A DNA stretch of 64,000 nucleotides from Citrobacter sp. 18056 (GCA_902706235.1 CACSJR010000010.1:147937-211936), one strand, 5' to 3'; positions 28,141 to 38,411 are shown, counted from the first letter of the stretch. The notes: generated from the letters alone by a model not told the origin. Numbers and translations are program-made.

Positions 28141-29067
28141 TTAATGCCCCGGCATGGATTTACGAATGGCGCTCAATAGCGTCTGGGCGCCGGTCGACAG
28201 CGGCGAATCCACCCGCGTCAATATTCCAATCGGTTCGCCTGTACCCTGCGTTGGCACCGGCAGCGCGACCAGCGTGCCATGGCGTAAATCATCTTTCACC
28301 GCGCCGGACGGCACAAACCACACATAGTCAAAATCTACCGTCAGCTGGCGCGACAGCGACGCTGACAGCGTTTCAATACAGCCGGGCGGAATTTTACAGC
28401 CCTGGCTCAGTACCAGCGCTTCGGCGTTTTGCCGTGGCACCGTGCCTTTAGGCGACACCACAACCGGCCACTCCATCACTTTGCTGAGCGTGACCGTTTC
28501 CTGCAACAGTGGGTGATTCGGACGCACCACCAGTTTCAGTGATTCCAGAAACAGCAGCTCGTAATTCAGGCCACTCATCAGGTCCGGGTCCGACATGCGG
28601 CCAATGCCTAAATCGATTTCAGCGGATTTCAGCCCGGCCAGCAACATGGTGTTATTCATGGTGGCGACCTGCAGCGTTATGTCTTTTTGCTGCTTGTGGA
28701 ATTCACCAATCACTGCCGGAAGAATGCCGAGCGCGGCGGTCGGCAGGGCGCCGATACGCACCACGTCACCACCGATCCCTTCTTTGCGGTTCAACGCCTG
28801 ACCGGCTGTATTCAGCGCATCAAGCACTTTTACCGCGTGAGTCAGAAACTGTTCCCCGACCAGCGTTAGCTGCGCGCCCATACGACCGCGGTCAAAAAGA
28901 CGCGTGCCGGTAAGTTGTTCCAGTTCGTTGAGGGTTTTCGACAGCGCGGGCTGACTGAGGTTAAGCGTTTCCGCCGCCCGGCCCAACGTGCCCTGTTGAG
29001 CGACGGCGACAAACGTATGCAAATGGCGCAAACGAATGCGCTGACTGAAGAGACCATTTTTTTCCAT
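28141..29067 (-). CDS. ydcI: YdcI, LysR-family regulator (PcaQ-like)
   Basis: LysR-type regulator of 308 aa, very similar to E. coli YdcI (start EKNGLFSQRIRLRHLHTFVA). The N-terminal winged-helix reads GRAAETLNLSQPALSKTLNE and the remainder is the co-inducer domain. Homologous regulators annotated PcaQ control protocatechuate genes in other bacteria; in E. coli and Salmonella YdcI is studied in acid and stress contexts. Here it lies immediately downstream of pcaHG on the same strand, but a terminator at 29192-29222 separates them, so it probably has its own promoter. Confidence 0.93.
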   Translation of the reverse strand: MEKNGLFSQRIRLRHLHTFVAVAQQGTLGRAAETLNLSQPALSKTLNELEQLTGTRLFDRGRMGAQLTLVGEQFLTHAVKVLDALNTAGQALNRKEGIGGDVVRIGALPTAALGILPAVIGEFHKQQKDITLQVATMNNTMLLAGLKSAEIDLGIGRMSDPDLMSGLNYELLFLESLKLVVRPNHPLLQETVTLSKVMEWPVVVSPKGTVPRQNAEALVLSQGCKIPPGCIETLSASLSRQLTVDFDYVWFVPSGAVKDDLRHGTLVALPVPTQGTGEPIGILTRVDSPLSTGAQTLLSAIRKSMPGH

Positions 29068-29191
29068 AACCGGATGTTAAAGAGAGTGCAGGGCGGGTAT
29101 CAAGGTAACTTGTTTGAATTTGATAACTTGCTAGCAAAATATTATTAACATAATGGTCAATTGCGTTACATGTGGTTATGGAATAGCCGAT

Positions 29192-29222
29192 AAAAAGCCC
29201 GGCATTTTGTCTTTGCCGGGCT
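29192..29222 (-). terminator. pcaHG operon terminator
   Basis: AGCCCGGCA / TGCCGGGCT 9-bp stem; on the minus strand it is followed by TTTT, a classic rho-independent terminator placed 11 bp after the pcaG stop and before ydcI. Confidence 0.85.
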
Positions 29223-29232
29223 AATTTTGCGC

Positions 29233-30665
<1,433 letters not shown>

Positions 30666-30829
30666 TTAAAGTGAATTTATACGGCTTTTTGCATAACGCC
30701 AGGTTATAAACCGCACAAAAGCAGGGCGTAAAGCGAGAGGTTATCCGCGATCACAATTCAGAAATTCTTCCTCCCGGCAGCAAATGGCTTATGTACACTC
30801 CAGGTAATATTCACTGGAGACATGACATC

Positions 30830-32173
30830 ATGGCGAACACCATCACGGCTGATGAGATTCGGGAAAACTTTTCGCAGGCAATGTCAGCGATGTACCAGCA
30901 GGAAGTTCCGCAGTACGGCACGTTGCTGGAACTTGTGGCGGATGTAAACCTGGCGGTGCTGGAACATAATCCGCACTTACATGAACAGCTGGCGAACGCT
31001 GACGAGCTGGCGCGACTCAACGTTGAACGCCACGGCGCGATTCGCGTAGGTTCTGCTGATGAGCTGGCGACTCTGCGCCGCATGTTTGCAATCATGGGAA
31101 TGAAGCCGGTCAGTTATTACGATCTCTCCCAGGCGGGCGTTCCGGTGCACTCGACGGCGTTTCGCCCGGTGGAAGATGCCGCACTGGCGCGTAATCCGTT
31201 TCGCGTGTTTACCTCGCTGCTGCGCCTTGAACTCATCGACAACGTTGCGCTGCGTGACAAAGCCGCAGAAATTTTGGCGAAGCGCGACATCTTCACGCCG
31301 CGCTGCCGCGAATTAATCAGCCACTTCGAGACTCAGGGCCAGTTCACGGCGGCCGAGGCGAAAGAGTTCGTCAAAGAGGCGCTCGAAACCTTCCGCTGGC
31401 ACAGCCACGCCACGGTGGAGCAGGACACATACCTCGTGCTGCACAATGAACATCGCCTGATTGCCGACGTGGTGTGCTTCCCCGGCTGTCACATCAATCA
31501 CCTCACGCCGCGCACGCTCGATATCGACCGCGTGCAGCAGCTGATGCCGGAATATGGTATTGAGCCGAAGGTCCTGATTGAAGGTCCGCCGCGACGTGAA
31601 GTGCCGATTCTGCTGCGCCAGACCAGCTTTAAAGCGCTGGAGGAGCCAGTGCTGTTCGCCGGAGAACATCGCGGCACCCACACTGCGCGTTTCGGTGAAA
31701 TCGAACAACGCGGCGTGGCGCTGACCCCGAAAGGACGCGCGCTGTACGATGCATTGCTTACAGAAGCCGGAACCGGCAAAGACAATCTCAGCCATCAGCA
31801 GCATTTATCGGAGATGTTCAAAGCGTTCCCGGACAGCGAAATGTTCCTGCGCCGTCAGGAGCTGGCCTATTTCCGCTACCGTCTGACGCCGACCGGAGAA
31901 TCTCATCGTCAGGCGTTTCGCCCCGGCGACGACCCGCAGCCATTGATTGAGCGTGGCTGGCTGGTGGCGCAGCCCATCACCTACGAAGATTTCCTGCCGG
32001 TTAGCGCCGCGGGTATTTTCCAGTCCAATCTCGGGAATGACACTCAGGCCCGGAGCCACGGCAATTCCAGCAAAGCCGCGTTTGAAGCTGCGCTTGGCTG
32101 CCCGGTGCTTGACGAATTTCAGCTCTATCAGGAAGCCGAAGACCGCAGCAAACGGCGGTGCGGGTTGCTGTAA
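30830..32173 (+). CDS. ydcJ: YdcJ, DUF1338 2-oxoadipate dioxygenase/decarboxylase family
   Basis: 447-aa protein, same length as E. coli YdcJ. The DUF1338 family includes Pseudomonas putida HglS, a non-haem iron enzyme converting 2-oxoadipate to D-2-hydroxyglutarate in lysine catabolism; YdcJ is assumed to act similarly. Metal-site histidines are visible in VERHGAIRVG (H68) and PGCHINHLTPRT, with an arginine-rich substrate region around RTSFKALEE. ATG at 30830 follows CTGGAGA; the upstream in-frame start at 30791 is rejected. Divergent from pcaHG, whose substrate is also a dicarboxylate-pathway precursor. Confidence 0.9.
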   Translation: MANTITADEIRENFSQAMSAMYQQEVPQYGTLLELVADVNLAVLEHNPHLHEQLANADELARLNVERHGAIRVGSADELATLRRMFAIMGMKPVSYYDLSQAGVPVHSTAFRPVEDAALARNPFRVFTSLLRLELIDNVALRDKAAEILAKRDIFTPRCRELISHFETQGQFTAAEAKEFVKEALETFRWHSHATVEQDTYLVLHNEHRLIADVVCFPGCHINHLTPRTLDIDRVQQLMPEYGIEPKVLIEGPPRREVPILLRQTSFKALEEPVLFAGEHRGTHTARFGEIEQRGVALTPKGRALYDALLTEAGTGKDNLSHQQHLSEMFKAFPDSEMFLRRQELAYFRYRLTPTGESHRQAFRPGDDPQPLIERGWLVAQPITYEDFLPVSAAGIFQSNLGNDTQARSHGNSSKAAFEAALGCPVLDEFQLYQEAEDRSKRRCGLL

Positions 32174-32249
32174 ACCACGCACTTGCGGCGTTGCGAATCA
32201 GGCTAAAACCCGCATAAACTGGGTGCATTGCTGATAAAGGAAGTACGCG

Positions 32250-33758
32250 ATGCATAATCCCTCCGCGCCGCTGGTGCACACCCGGCAGGGCTCTCTGCTG
32301 GGGCTGACAGACAACAACATCCACATCTGGCGCGGCATTCCGTTTGCGGCGCCTCCTGTCGGGCCGCTGCGCTGGCGTTCTCCTCAGCCTGTTACGTCGT
32401 GGCACGGGGTGCGTGAAGCGCAGACATTTTCACCTGCCAGCTGGCAAAACATCGAATACTGTCGCGAACTGGGCGGCGGTGACCCCGGTCGATTCTCCGA
32501 AGATTGCCTATATCTTAACGTCTGGGCGCCCGCGTCACCGGCGAAGCTATTGCCGGTGATGGTCTGGCTACACGGCGGCGGGTTTACCATTGGCGCGGGC
32601 AGTTTGCCGCCATATGACGGGCACGCGCTGGCGAAGCGCGACGTGGTGGTGGTCACCGTTAACTATCGGCTCGGTCATTTGGGCTGTTTTTCGCATCCGG
32701 CGCTGGACGGTGAAGAGGGCGAGCGGGTCTGCAATTTCAGTCTGTTAGATCAAATCGCGGCGCTGAAATGGGTGCAGGAAAATATTGCGTCCTTCGGTGG
32801 GGATAGTGACAACGTCACATTGTTTGGTGAATCTGCCGGGGCGCGCAGCGTGCTGTCGTTGTTAGCTTCGCCAAAAGCCAACGGATTGTTTCATAAAGCG
32901 ATTATTCAGAGCGGATATACGCTGCCAGACACCCCGCTCGATAAAGCGATGGCCCAGGGCGAAGCCGTCGCTGCCCATTTCGGCTTGCAGAATGCCAGCG
33001 CAGAACAGCTGCGTGCGATCCCTCCAGAGGCTTTCTGGCCGCTGGAAGGCGCGCTAAAACCCGGCCCGGTTCCGGTGTGCGGCGATGCGGTTTTACCGGA
33101 GTCGATGCTGGAGATGTTCTTCACCGCGCGCCAGCATCCGGTGCCCATTATGGTGGGGTCGAACAGCGATGAGGCCAGCGTGATGGCGGTGTTTGGTGTT
33201 GACCTCGCCGGGCAAATCCAGAAGCTTCGGCAGGAGCGCCGCCTGGGACTGGGGCTGATTAAGCTGTTGTATCCGGGCGTGAAGGGCGATATCGAACTGG
33301 GCCGTCAGGTGTGTCGCGATATGGCGTTTACCACGCTTGGATATGTGGTGATGCAGGCGCAGCAGCGCGTCGGCCAGCCGTGCTGGCGTTACTGGTTCGA
33401 TTATGTCGCGGAGGCGGAGCATCACATCTATAAAAATGGGACATGGCACGGCAACGAAGTACCGTATGTGTTCGACACGTTAACTCTGGCGGAGCCTTCG
33501 CGTAATTACGTCAACGCGCGGGATGTGGCATTTTCGGCACAGGTGGCCGATTACTGGGTAAATTTTGCCCGCAATGCGAGCGTGGCGTGTGACACGCTAC
33601 ACGGTCCGGTGCGCTGGCCCGCATCAATCAAAGGGCGCGACCGTCTGCTGCGGATCGGGCTGAACAAACGGGCCGGATTCAAAGTGGAAAACCGATTTAT
33701 GCGTGCGCGTCTGGCGCTGTTTCGGCGAGTGATGCGTCATCACGTGACGCTGGATTGA
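32250..33758 (+). CDS. Type-B carboxylesterase (para-nitrobenzyl-esterase-like)
   Basis: 502-aa COesterase-family hydrolase without a signal peptide. The nucleophile is S195 in FGESAGAR; the acid is in GSNSDEASVMAV and the histidine in GTWHGNEVPYVF. The N-terminus GTAWRGIPFA-type motif reads WRGIPFAAPPVGPLRW and the oxyanion hole is HGGGFTIGAG. Substrate unknown: promiscuous esters of aryl or alkyl alcohols are typical. It starts at 32250 after AAAGGAAG. It overlaps the convergent LysR gene by 62 bp at the 3' end. First gene of an accessory island absent from E. coli between ydcJ and opgD. Confidence 0.88.
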   Translation: MHNPSAPLVHTRQGSLLGLTDNNIHIWRGIPFAAPPVGPLRWRSPQPVTSWHGVREAQTFSPASWQNIEYCRELGGGDPGRFSEDCLYLNVWAPASPAKLLPVMVWLHGGGFTIGAGSLPPYDGHALAKRDVVVVTVNYRLGHLGCFSHPALDGEEGERVCNFSLLDQIAALKWVQENIASFGGDSDNVTLFGESAGARSVLSLLASPKANGLFHKAIIQSGYTLPDTPLDKAMAQGEAVAAHFGLQNASAEQLRAIPPEAFWPLEGALKPGPVPVCGDAVLPESMLEMFFTARQHPVPIMVGSNSDEASVMAVFGVDLAGQIQKLRQERRLGLGLIKLLYPGVKGDIELGRQVCRDMAFTTLGYVVMQAQQRVGQPCWRYWFDYVAEAEHHIYKNGTWHGNEVPYVFDTLTLAEPSRNYVNARDVAFSAQVADYWVNFARNASVACDTLHGPVRWPASIKGRDRLLRIGLNKRAGFKVENRFMRARLALFRRVMRHHVTLD

Positions 33759-34593
33759 GCAGCCCGCTACGGAACTGGGTCAGCCCGATAGCTTTGGCGG
33801 AGACTTCTCTCACCACCAGCCGATAGCTGGCCCCGGTTTTGACGCTCAGCGCGTAGGGTCGCACCAACCGTCCGCTGAGCAAATCCTCTTCCACCAGCGT
33901 TTCATCGGCAATCGCCACGCCAAATCCCTGGATCGCGGCGGTGATCGCCAGGTCCATGGTGTCGAAATGTTGATTCTTTTGCATCGCCGAGGTTAACGGC
34001 ACGGGAAGCTGGGCCAGCCACAATGACCAGTCGGTTTTATCGCGAGTGGGATGCAAAAATGTCATACCTGAAAACTGAGTATTATCCGCTAGCCGATGGC
34101 TGACCACCGGCGTCAGTGACTCCTCAAACAGCAAATCGCCTGCATTCATATGGGTGCCAAAAACAATCGCCGCATCAAAGGGTTCGGTTTTGAAATTCAC
34201 CGAATGTTCAGTGGTGGTGGTGAGCGCAATCTGCATGTCGGGGAAACGCTGCTCGATGTCCACCAGCCGCGGCACCAGCCAGCGCATGGCGCAGGTCGGC
34301 GCTTTCAGACGCACCACCGTTTGCTGTTGGCGTGCCTGTTCCGCCACCATCACCATCTGGTTAAACGAGGTCATTAGCTCCGGATAGAGCGCGCTGCCCT
34401 GAGGTGATAAACGCAGGCCGCGCGCCAGCCGCTCAAACAGCGGAAAACCAAACCAGGCTTCCAGTGTGGCAATCTTCCGACTCACCGCGCCCTGAGTCAG
34501 GCACAGCTCCTTCGCCGCGTGCGTCAGGTTGAGATGACGGGCGGTCACCAGAAAGGTTTCGATGGCGTTCAGGGGCAACTGGCTACGTGACAT
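33697..34593 (-). CDS. LysR-family regulator of the island (GcvA-like)
   Basis: 298-aa LysR-type regulator. The N-terminal helix-turn-helix is NLTHAAKELCLTQGAVSRKI, followed by the substrate-binding-fold effector domain; the arrangement with MRWLVPRLVDIEQRFPDMQI is the GcvA/AmpR subgroup. A 34-bp element just upstream (34601-34634) recurs with 30/34 identity at the flavoprotein/aminotransferase divergent promoter, suggesting this protein binds both and autoregulates. Its 3' end overlaps the carboxylesterase by 62 bp, convergent. Effector unknown. Confidence 0.88.
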   Translation of the reverse strand: MSRSQLPLNAIETFLVTARHLNLTHAAKELCLTQGAVSRKIATLEAWFGFPLFERLARGLRLSPQGSALYPELMTSFNQMVMVAEQARQQQTVVRLKAPTCAMRWLVPRLVDIEQRFPDMQIALTTTTEHSVNFKTEPFDAAIVFGTHMNAGDLLFEESLTPVVSHRLADNTQFSGMTFLHPTRDKTDWSLWLAQLPVPLTSAMQKNQHFDTMDLAITAAIQGFGVAIADETLVEEDLLSGRLVRPYALSVKTGASYRLVVREVSAKAIGLTQFRSGLLNPASRDDASLAETAPDAHA

Positions 34594-34600
34594 GCTGGCT

Positions 34601-34634
34601 CCAGCTATGCAATTTATTCATGGCGAGTATGACA
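34601..34634. promoter_or_regulatory. Copy 1 of duplicated 34-bp operator (upstream of LysR gene)
   Basis: Begins CCAGCTATGCAATTT and ends TATGACA, directly upstream of the LysR start on the minus strand. It contains GCTATG-N9-CATGGC, an imperfect palindrome of LysR-box size, and CATAGC at 34633-34638 makes a perfect 6-bp partner for GCTATG (34604-34609). Matches copy 2 at 30 of 34 positions. Confidence 0.65.
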
Positions 34635-34639
34635 TAGCG

Positions 34640-36250
34640 CTACAACTCGATAAACGGCAATCGCCTACGGCAACGATCGGCCGGTTTTGACACCGCACTG
34701 GCGATGTTTTCCCCGATTTCAGCACTGACCGTCAGGCCTTGTACAAACGGCCTGTCATGCATCAAATACGGCAGGGCGCCAAAGGCGATACGCCCGCGCA
34801 TGCAGGGCGGCTCCAGCAAGGTGTAGTCATCGGCGACGTCAGGAAAATCCTCTCCGGTGGTCTCAAGCTGCTGGCGTAAAGAGGGAAACGGCAAATCTTT
34901 TATCTTCATCGATTTCTGCCCGCGGGCATCGATAAAAGTATCGAATTCGTAAGTGCCATCCTGACCCGAAATAACGGTGCCGTTGTCTTTCACCGTCATG
35001 GTGTAATCCTCGCCGAGGGCATGCAGACTGAGGATCCCGGCCTCACGCAGGGCCAGCAGGCGGCGAATAGACTGCGGCGGAATAGCGGTGTAGTTATCGA
35101 TAAACACCTTCGCCAGCCCGTGCTTAAAGCGTTCCCGGTCTGCGTCAGTCAGCGACGGCACGATATCTTCTACCGGCTCGTGAAGTCTCAGAATGGTGTA
35201 GCGCCAGGGCACGGTGTGTTTGTCACGTTTATTACGTTCGACCTCCTGCAAATTCGCTTCCGCCCAGTGGAATGGCCCGTGCTGATGACGGTCGGCAAAC
35301 CATGCTTTCGCGAAGGTCTCTGCATTTAAGGTGTGAAGGGCGATTTTCGCGCTCCACGCCGGGTCGGCATGTTCAAGTTCCTTAACGATCAGCGCAAATA
35401 CGCGGTCGAGTAATCCGTCGCTTCCGGCGGCAATTTCCCGCTGAAGCGCCGATTCCGTCACTATGGCGAGTGGCTCATAGGGAAGTGGGCAGTAAAAGTC
35501 AGCCTCGGGTAAAATCCCCGAGCGGGAGAGCAGCGTAATCTGCAAGGCCTGACTGGCATCGTCGAGCGTGAATTGCGTGGGCTGGTCGTCGGTCTCTGTA
35601 AACTTGCCGTGCTGCACGACAACGGCCATCGCGGCGTCAATGGCGCTTAACGAGGCCCCCATAATGCCGATGTTGCCCGCGTCGATTTTGGCTTCAATCA
35701 AGCCGGACCACGGGCTGGGAAAATACGTACGCGTCGCCGTGTCGTCGTCCGGCCAGACGTGCCCGGTGGCGATCACCGCTAAATCAAAGGGCGCTGCAAC
35801 GGCTTCACCTTCAGCCCACAGGGTCACGCCCGCGTCCGTAACCTTGAGGTCCGTGACTTCGCAGGACTCGTTCACCGTAACCTCAAAACCCTGGCGTTTT
35901 GCCTGGTCGACTAACTGCAAGAACTGGTCGCGGTAGTATTCCCCGAGTAAAATCCGCGGCAAAAACTGGCGCTCGTGTAAGGTGTCGGTCTGCACGCCAT
36001 AGCGCGCCAGATGCGCCGGACTCTGACTTTTGAGCCATTCCAGATAGCGGCTAAATATCGGTGGAATTTCAATGCTGGCTATGTTCGCCAGCATCAGGCG
36101 GGAGTTGTCTTCATCCGCGTAAGGCATCCCGACGCCCGCTTCCTCGGCGCGTTCATACACCGTAATGGCGACCGGGATCGGGTTCTTCAGTATCGAGAAA
36201 AAGGTATAAATGCCGGTTGGGCCACTGCCGACTATCGCGATTCTTTTCAT
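34640..36250 (-). CDS. FAD/NAD(P)-binding protein (NAD_binding_9 family)
   Basis: 536-aa flavoprotein. The N-terminal dinucleotide motif is VGSGPTGIYTFFSI with the following YERAEEAGVGMPY loop; a second nucleotide-binding segment GNIGIMGASLSAIDAAMAV begins near residue 195. The family (PF13454) is largely uncharacterised and includes putative amine/hydroxylating monooxygenases and oxidoreductases. No signal peptide. Transcribed divergently from the aminotransferase gene, with a LysR-type operator candidate between them, so the two are probably co-regulated. Substrate not predictable; an amino-acid-derived compound is suggested by the neighbours. Confidence 0.75.
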   Translation of the reverse strand: MKRIAIVGSGPTGIYTFFSILKNPIPVAITVYERAEEAGVGMPYADEDNSRLMLANIASIEIPPIFSRYLEWLKSQSPAHLARYGVQTDTLHERQFLPRILLGEYYRDQFLQLVDQAKRQGFEVTVNESCEVTDLKVTDAGVTLWAEGEAVAAPFDLAVIATGHVWPDDDTATRTYFPSPWSGLIEAKIDAGNIGIMGASLSAIDAAMAVVVQHGKFTETDDQPTQFTLDDASQALQITLLSRSGILPEADFYCPLPYEPLAIVTESALQREIAAGSDGLLDRVFALIVKELEHADPAWSAKIALHTLNAETFAKAWFADRHQHGPFHWAEANLQEVERNKRDKHTVPWRYTILRLHEPVEDIVPSLTDADRERFKHGLAKVFIDNYTAIPPQSIRRLLALREAGILSLHALGEDYTMTVKDNGTVISGQDGTYEFDTFIDARGQKSMKIKDLPFPSLRQQLETTGEDFPDVADDYTLLEPPCMRGRIAFGALPYLMHDRPFVQGLTVSAEIGENIASAVSKPADRCRRRLPFIEL

Positions 36251-36294
36251 TGTTGCTCACCTGAATTTGACTGCTGTAAGTCTAGACTCTGCTG

Positions 36295-36328
36295 CCAGCT
36301 ATGCAATTTTCTCATGGCTACTATGACA
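36295..36328. promoter_or_regulatory. Copy 2 of duplicated 34-bp operator (flavoprotein/aminotransferase promoter)
   Basis: Begins CCAGCTATGCAATTT and ends TATGACA; differs from copy 1 only at four positions. It sits in the 148-bp divergent gap, 45 bp upstream of the flavoprotein start and 71 bp upstream of the aminotransferase start, where a LysR regulator would control both directions. Confidence 0.65.
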
Positions 36329-36398
36329 ACAATTCGATTGTCGCCTTCTGAGGCTTTGTATTGAATAGTTATGCATATTTACTGAGAAAGGATTGGCA

Positions 36399-37568
36399 AT
36401 GACTCTGCGTTCGCCGGTGAAAACCCGTACCAAGCTGCCCGATGTGGGCACCACCATCTTTACCGTGATTGGCCAGCTTTCTTCTCAGCATAACGCCATT
36501 AATTTATCCCAGGGCGCGCCAAATTTTGCCTGCGATACGCGACTGGTGCAGGGCGTGACGCGGGCGATGGAAGAGGGGCATAACCAGTATGCGCCGATGA
36601 CCGGGCTGCATGCCCTAAAAACGCGTATCGCGGAGAAAATTGCCGATTTGTACGGTACGCAGTACGACGTTGACAGCGAAGTGCTGATCACCGCCAGTGC
36701 CAGCGAAGGACTTTATTCCGCGATTAGCGGACTGGTTCATCCGGGCGATGAAGTCATTTATTTTGAACCGTCATTCGATAGCTATGCGCCGATTGTCCGT
36801 TTACAGGGCGCCACACCGGTGGCCATCAAGCTGACGGTGCCGGATTTCACCGTCAACTGGGACGAGGTGCGCGCGGCAATCACGCCGCGTACGCGGATGA
36901 TCATTATCAACACGCCGCATAACCCAAGCGGGAAAGTGTTCGATGCCAACGATTTACAACAGCTTGCGGCCTTGACGCGTAACACCGATATTGTGGTCCT
37001 GTCTGACGAAGTGTACGAGCATGTGGTGTTCGACGGTCAGCCGCATCACGGTATGGCGACGCACCCGCAGCTGGCAGAGCGCAGCGTAATTATTTCGTCG
37101 TTTGGTAAGACTTATCATGTCACCGGCTGGCGTGTGGGTTATTGCGTGGCTCCGGCGGAACTGATGGATGAAATCTGCAAAGTGCATCAGTTTTTGATGT
37201 TCTCCGCCGATACGCCAATGCAGTATGCATTCGCGGAACATATGAATGATCCGCAAACCTGGCTGTCGCTGGCGGCGTTTTATCAGCGCAAGCGCGACCT
37301 GCTGCAAACCCTGCTGGCGGAGTCTCCGTTTAAGCTGCTGCCAAGCCAGGGCTCGTTCTTCCTGTTGGCTGATTACAGCCATTTCAGTGATGAAAGCGAC
37401 AGTGAAATGGTGAAACGCCTGATAGTTGATCACGGTGTGGCGACCATTCCGCTGTCGGCGTTTTATACCGACGGGACAGACAACAAATTGATTCGCCTCT
37501 CTTTTGCTAAAGATGAGGCCACATTACGGGCAGGCGCTGCGGCCCTGTGTCAGGTTAAATCACGTTAA
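36399..37568 (+). CDS. PLP-dependent aminotransferase, YbdL (methionine aminotransferase)-like
   Basis: 389-aa fold-type I aminotransferase resembling E. coli YbdL. The family features TTIFTVIGQL and NLSQGAPNF at the N-terminus, IINTPHNPSGKVF, LSDEVYEHVVFDG, and SSFGKTYHVTGWRVGY with the PLP-binding lysine are all present. YbdL prefers methionine, histidine and phenylalanine with keto-acid acceptors, so a hydrophobic or thioether amino acid is likely. ATG at 36399 follows AAAGGA; a TTG two codons earlier is disfavoured. The stop lies 12 bp before the binding-protein gene, so these two form an operon. Confidence 0.85.
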   Translation: MTLRSPVKTRTKLPDVGTTIFTVIGQLSSQHNAINLSQGAPNFACDTRLVQGVTRAMEEGHNQYAPMTGLHALKTRIAEKIADLYGTQYDVDSEVLITASASEGLYSAISGLVHPGDEVIYFEPSFDSYAPIVRLQGATPVAIKLTVPDFTVNWDEVRAAITPRTRMIIINTPHNPSGKVFDANDLQQLAALTRNTDIVVLSDEVYEHVVFDGQPHHGMATHPQLAERSVIISSFGKTYHVTGWRVGYCVAPAELMDEICKVHQFLMFSADTPMQYAFAEHMNDPQTWLSLAAFYQRKRDLLQTLLAESPFKLLPSQGSFFLLADYSHFSDESDSEMVKRLIVDHGVATIPLSAFYTDGTDNKLIRLSFAKDEATLRAGAAALCQVKSR

Positions 37569-37580
37569 GGGGCGTTGGCG

Positions 37581-38354
37581 ATGAAACTGAAAGCATTGAT
37601 TGTGGGCATGGGCCTGTTCTGTTCGGTCTCTTCCTTTGCGGCAGGCGAGCTGCGTTTCGGCGTGGAAGCGGAATATCCGCCGTTTGAAAGCCGGAATGCT
37701 GCGGGCGAACTGCAGGGTTTTGATATCGATTTGGGTAATGCCATCTGTAAAGCGGCCGAGCTGAAATGCAGTTGGGTAGAAAGTTCGTTTGATTCGCTGA
37801 TCCCAGGCCTGGTGGCCAAGAAATTCGATGCCATTAACTCGGCGATGAACATCACCGAGCAGCGGCGCAAAAGTATCGCTTTCACCCAGCCGATTTACCG
37901 CATTCCATCGCAGTTAGTCGGTAAAGAAGGCAGCGGGATGCAGGCCACGCCGGAAGGGCTGAACGGTAAAACTATCGGCGTGTTGCAGGGTTCTATCCAG
38001 GAAACCTACGCCAAAGAGCATTGGGAAAAGCACGGCGTGACCGTGGTGTCCTATAAAGATCAGAACATGGCATGGGCAGACTTGCTCAACGGTCGCATCG
38101 ACGCCTCGCTGGTGATGTCTGCTGCCGGGCAGGCCGGGTTCCTCAGCAAGCCGCAGGGCAAAGGTTTTGGCTTTATCGGCAAGCCAGTAGCTGATGACAC
38201 CATTCTGGGCAGCGGCATTGGCTTTGGCCTGCGCAAAGGTGACGCCGCTGAGAAGAAACAGCTGGATGCGGCTATCGATAAAGTGCGCGCCGACGGCACT
38301 ATCACCAAACTCGCCGCGAAATATTTCCCGGGCATCGACGTTAGCGTTAAGTAA
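37581..38354 (+). CDS. Periplasmic amino-acid-binding protein (SBP_bac_3; HisJ/ArgT-like), no permease adjacent
   Basis: 257-aa solute-binding protein with a signal peptide (MKLKALIVGMGLFCSVSSFA, cleaved before AGELRFG). The cluster-3 pattern is clear: RFGVEAEYPPFESRN, LQGFDIDLGNAIC, and AINSAMNITEQRRKSIAFTQ near residues 80-100, which in HisJ/ArgT bind the amino acid. Length and family suggest a basic or polar amino acid. No transmembrane permease or ATPase gene is adjacent, so it would have to share a permease encoded elsewhere (as HisJ and ArgT share HisQMP). Terminator follows at 38370. Confidence 0.88.
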   Translation: MKLKALIVGMGLFCSVSSFAAGELRFGVEAEYPPFESRNAAGELQGFDIDLGNAICKAAELKCSWVESSFDSLIPGLVAKKFDAINSAMNITEQRRKSIAFTQPIYRIPSQLVGKEGSGMQATPEGLNGKTIGVLQGSIQETYAKEHWEKHGVTVVSYKDQNMAWADLLNGRIDASLVMSAAGQAGFLSKPQGKGFGFIGKPVADDTILGSGIGFGLRKGDAAEKKQLDAAIDKVRADGTITKLAAKYFPGIDVSVK

Positions 38355-38369
38355 ACCCGCGGATATAAG

Positions 38370-38411
38370 GCTCCGGCAGCGTTATCGCTCCCGGGGCTTT
38401 TGCTTTTTATG
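38370..38411 (+). terminator. Terminator of the aminotransferase-binding protein operon
   Basis: GCTCCGG (38370-38376) pairs with CCGGGGC (38391-38397, one GU pair) and is followed by TTTTGCTTTTTA, a convincing rho-independent terminator. Confidence 0.8.
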
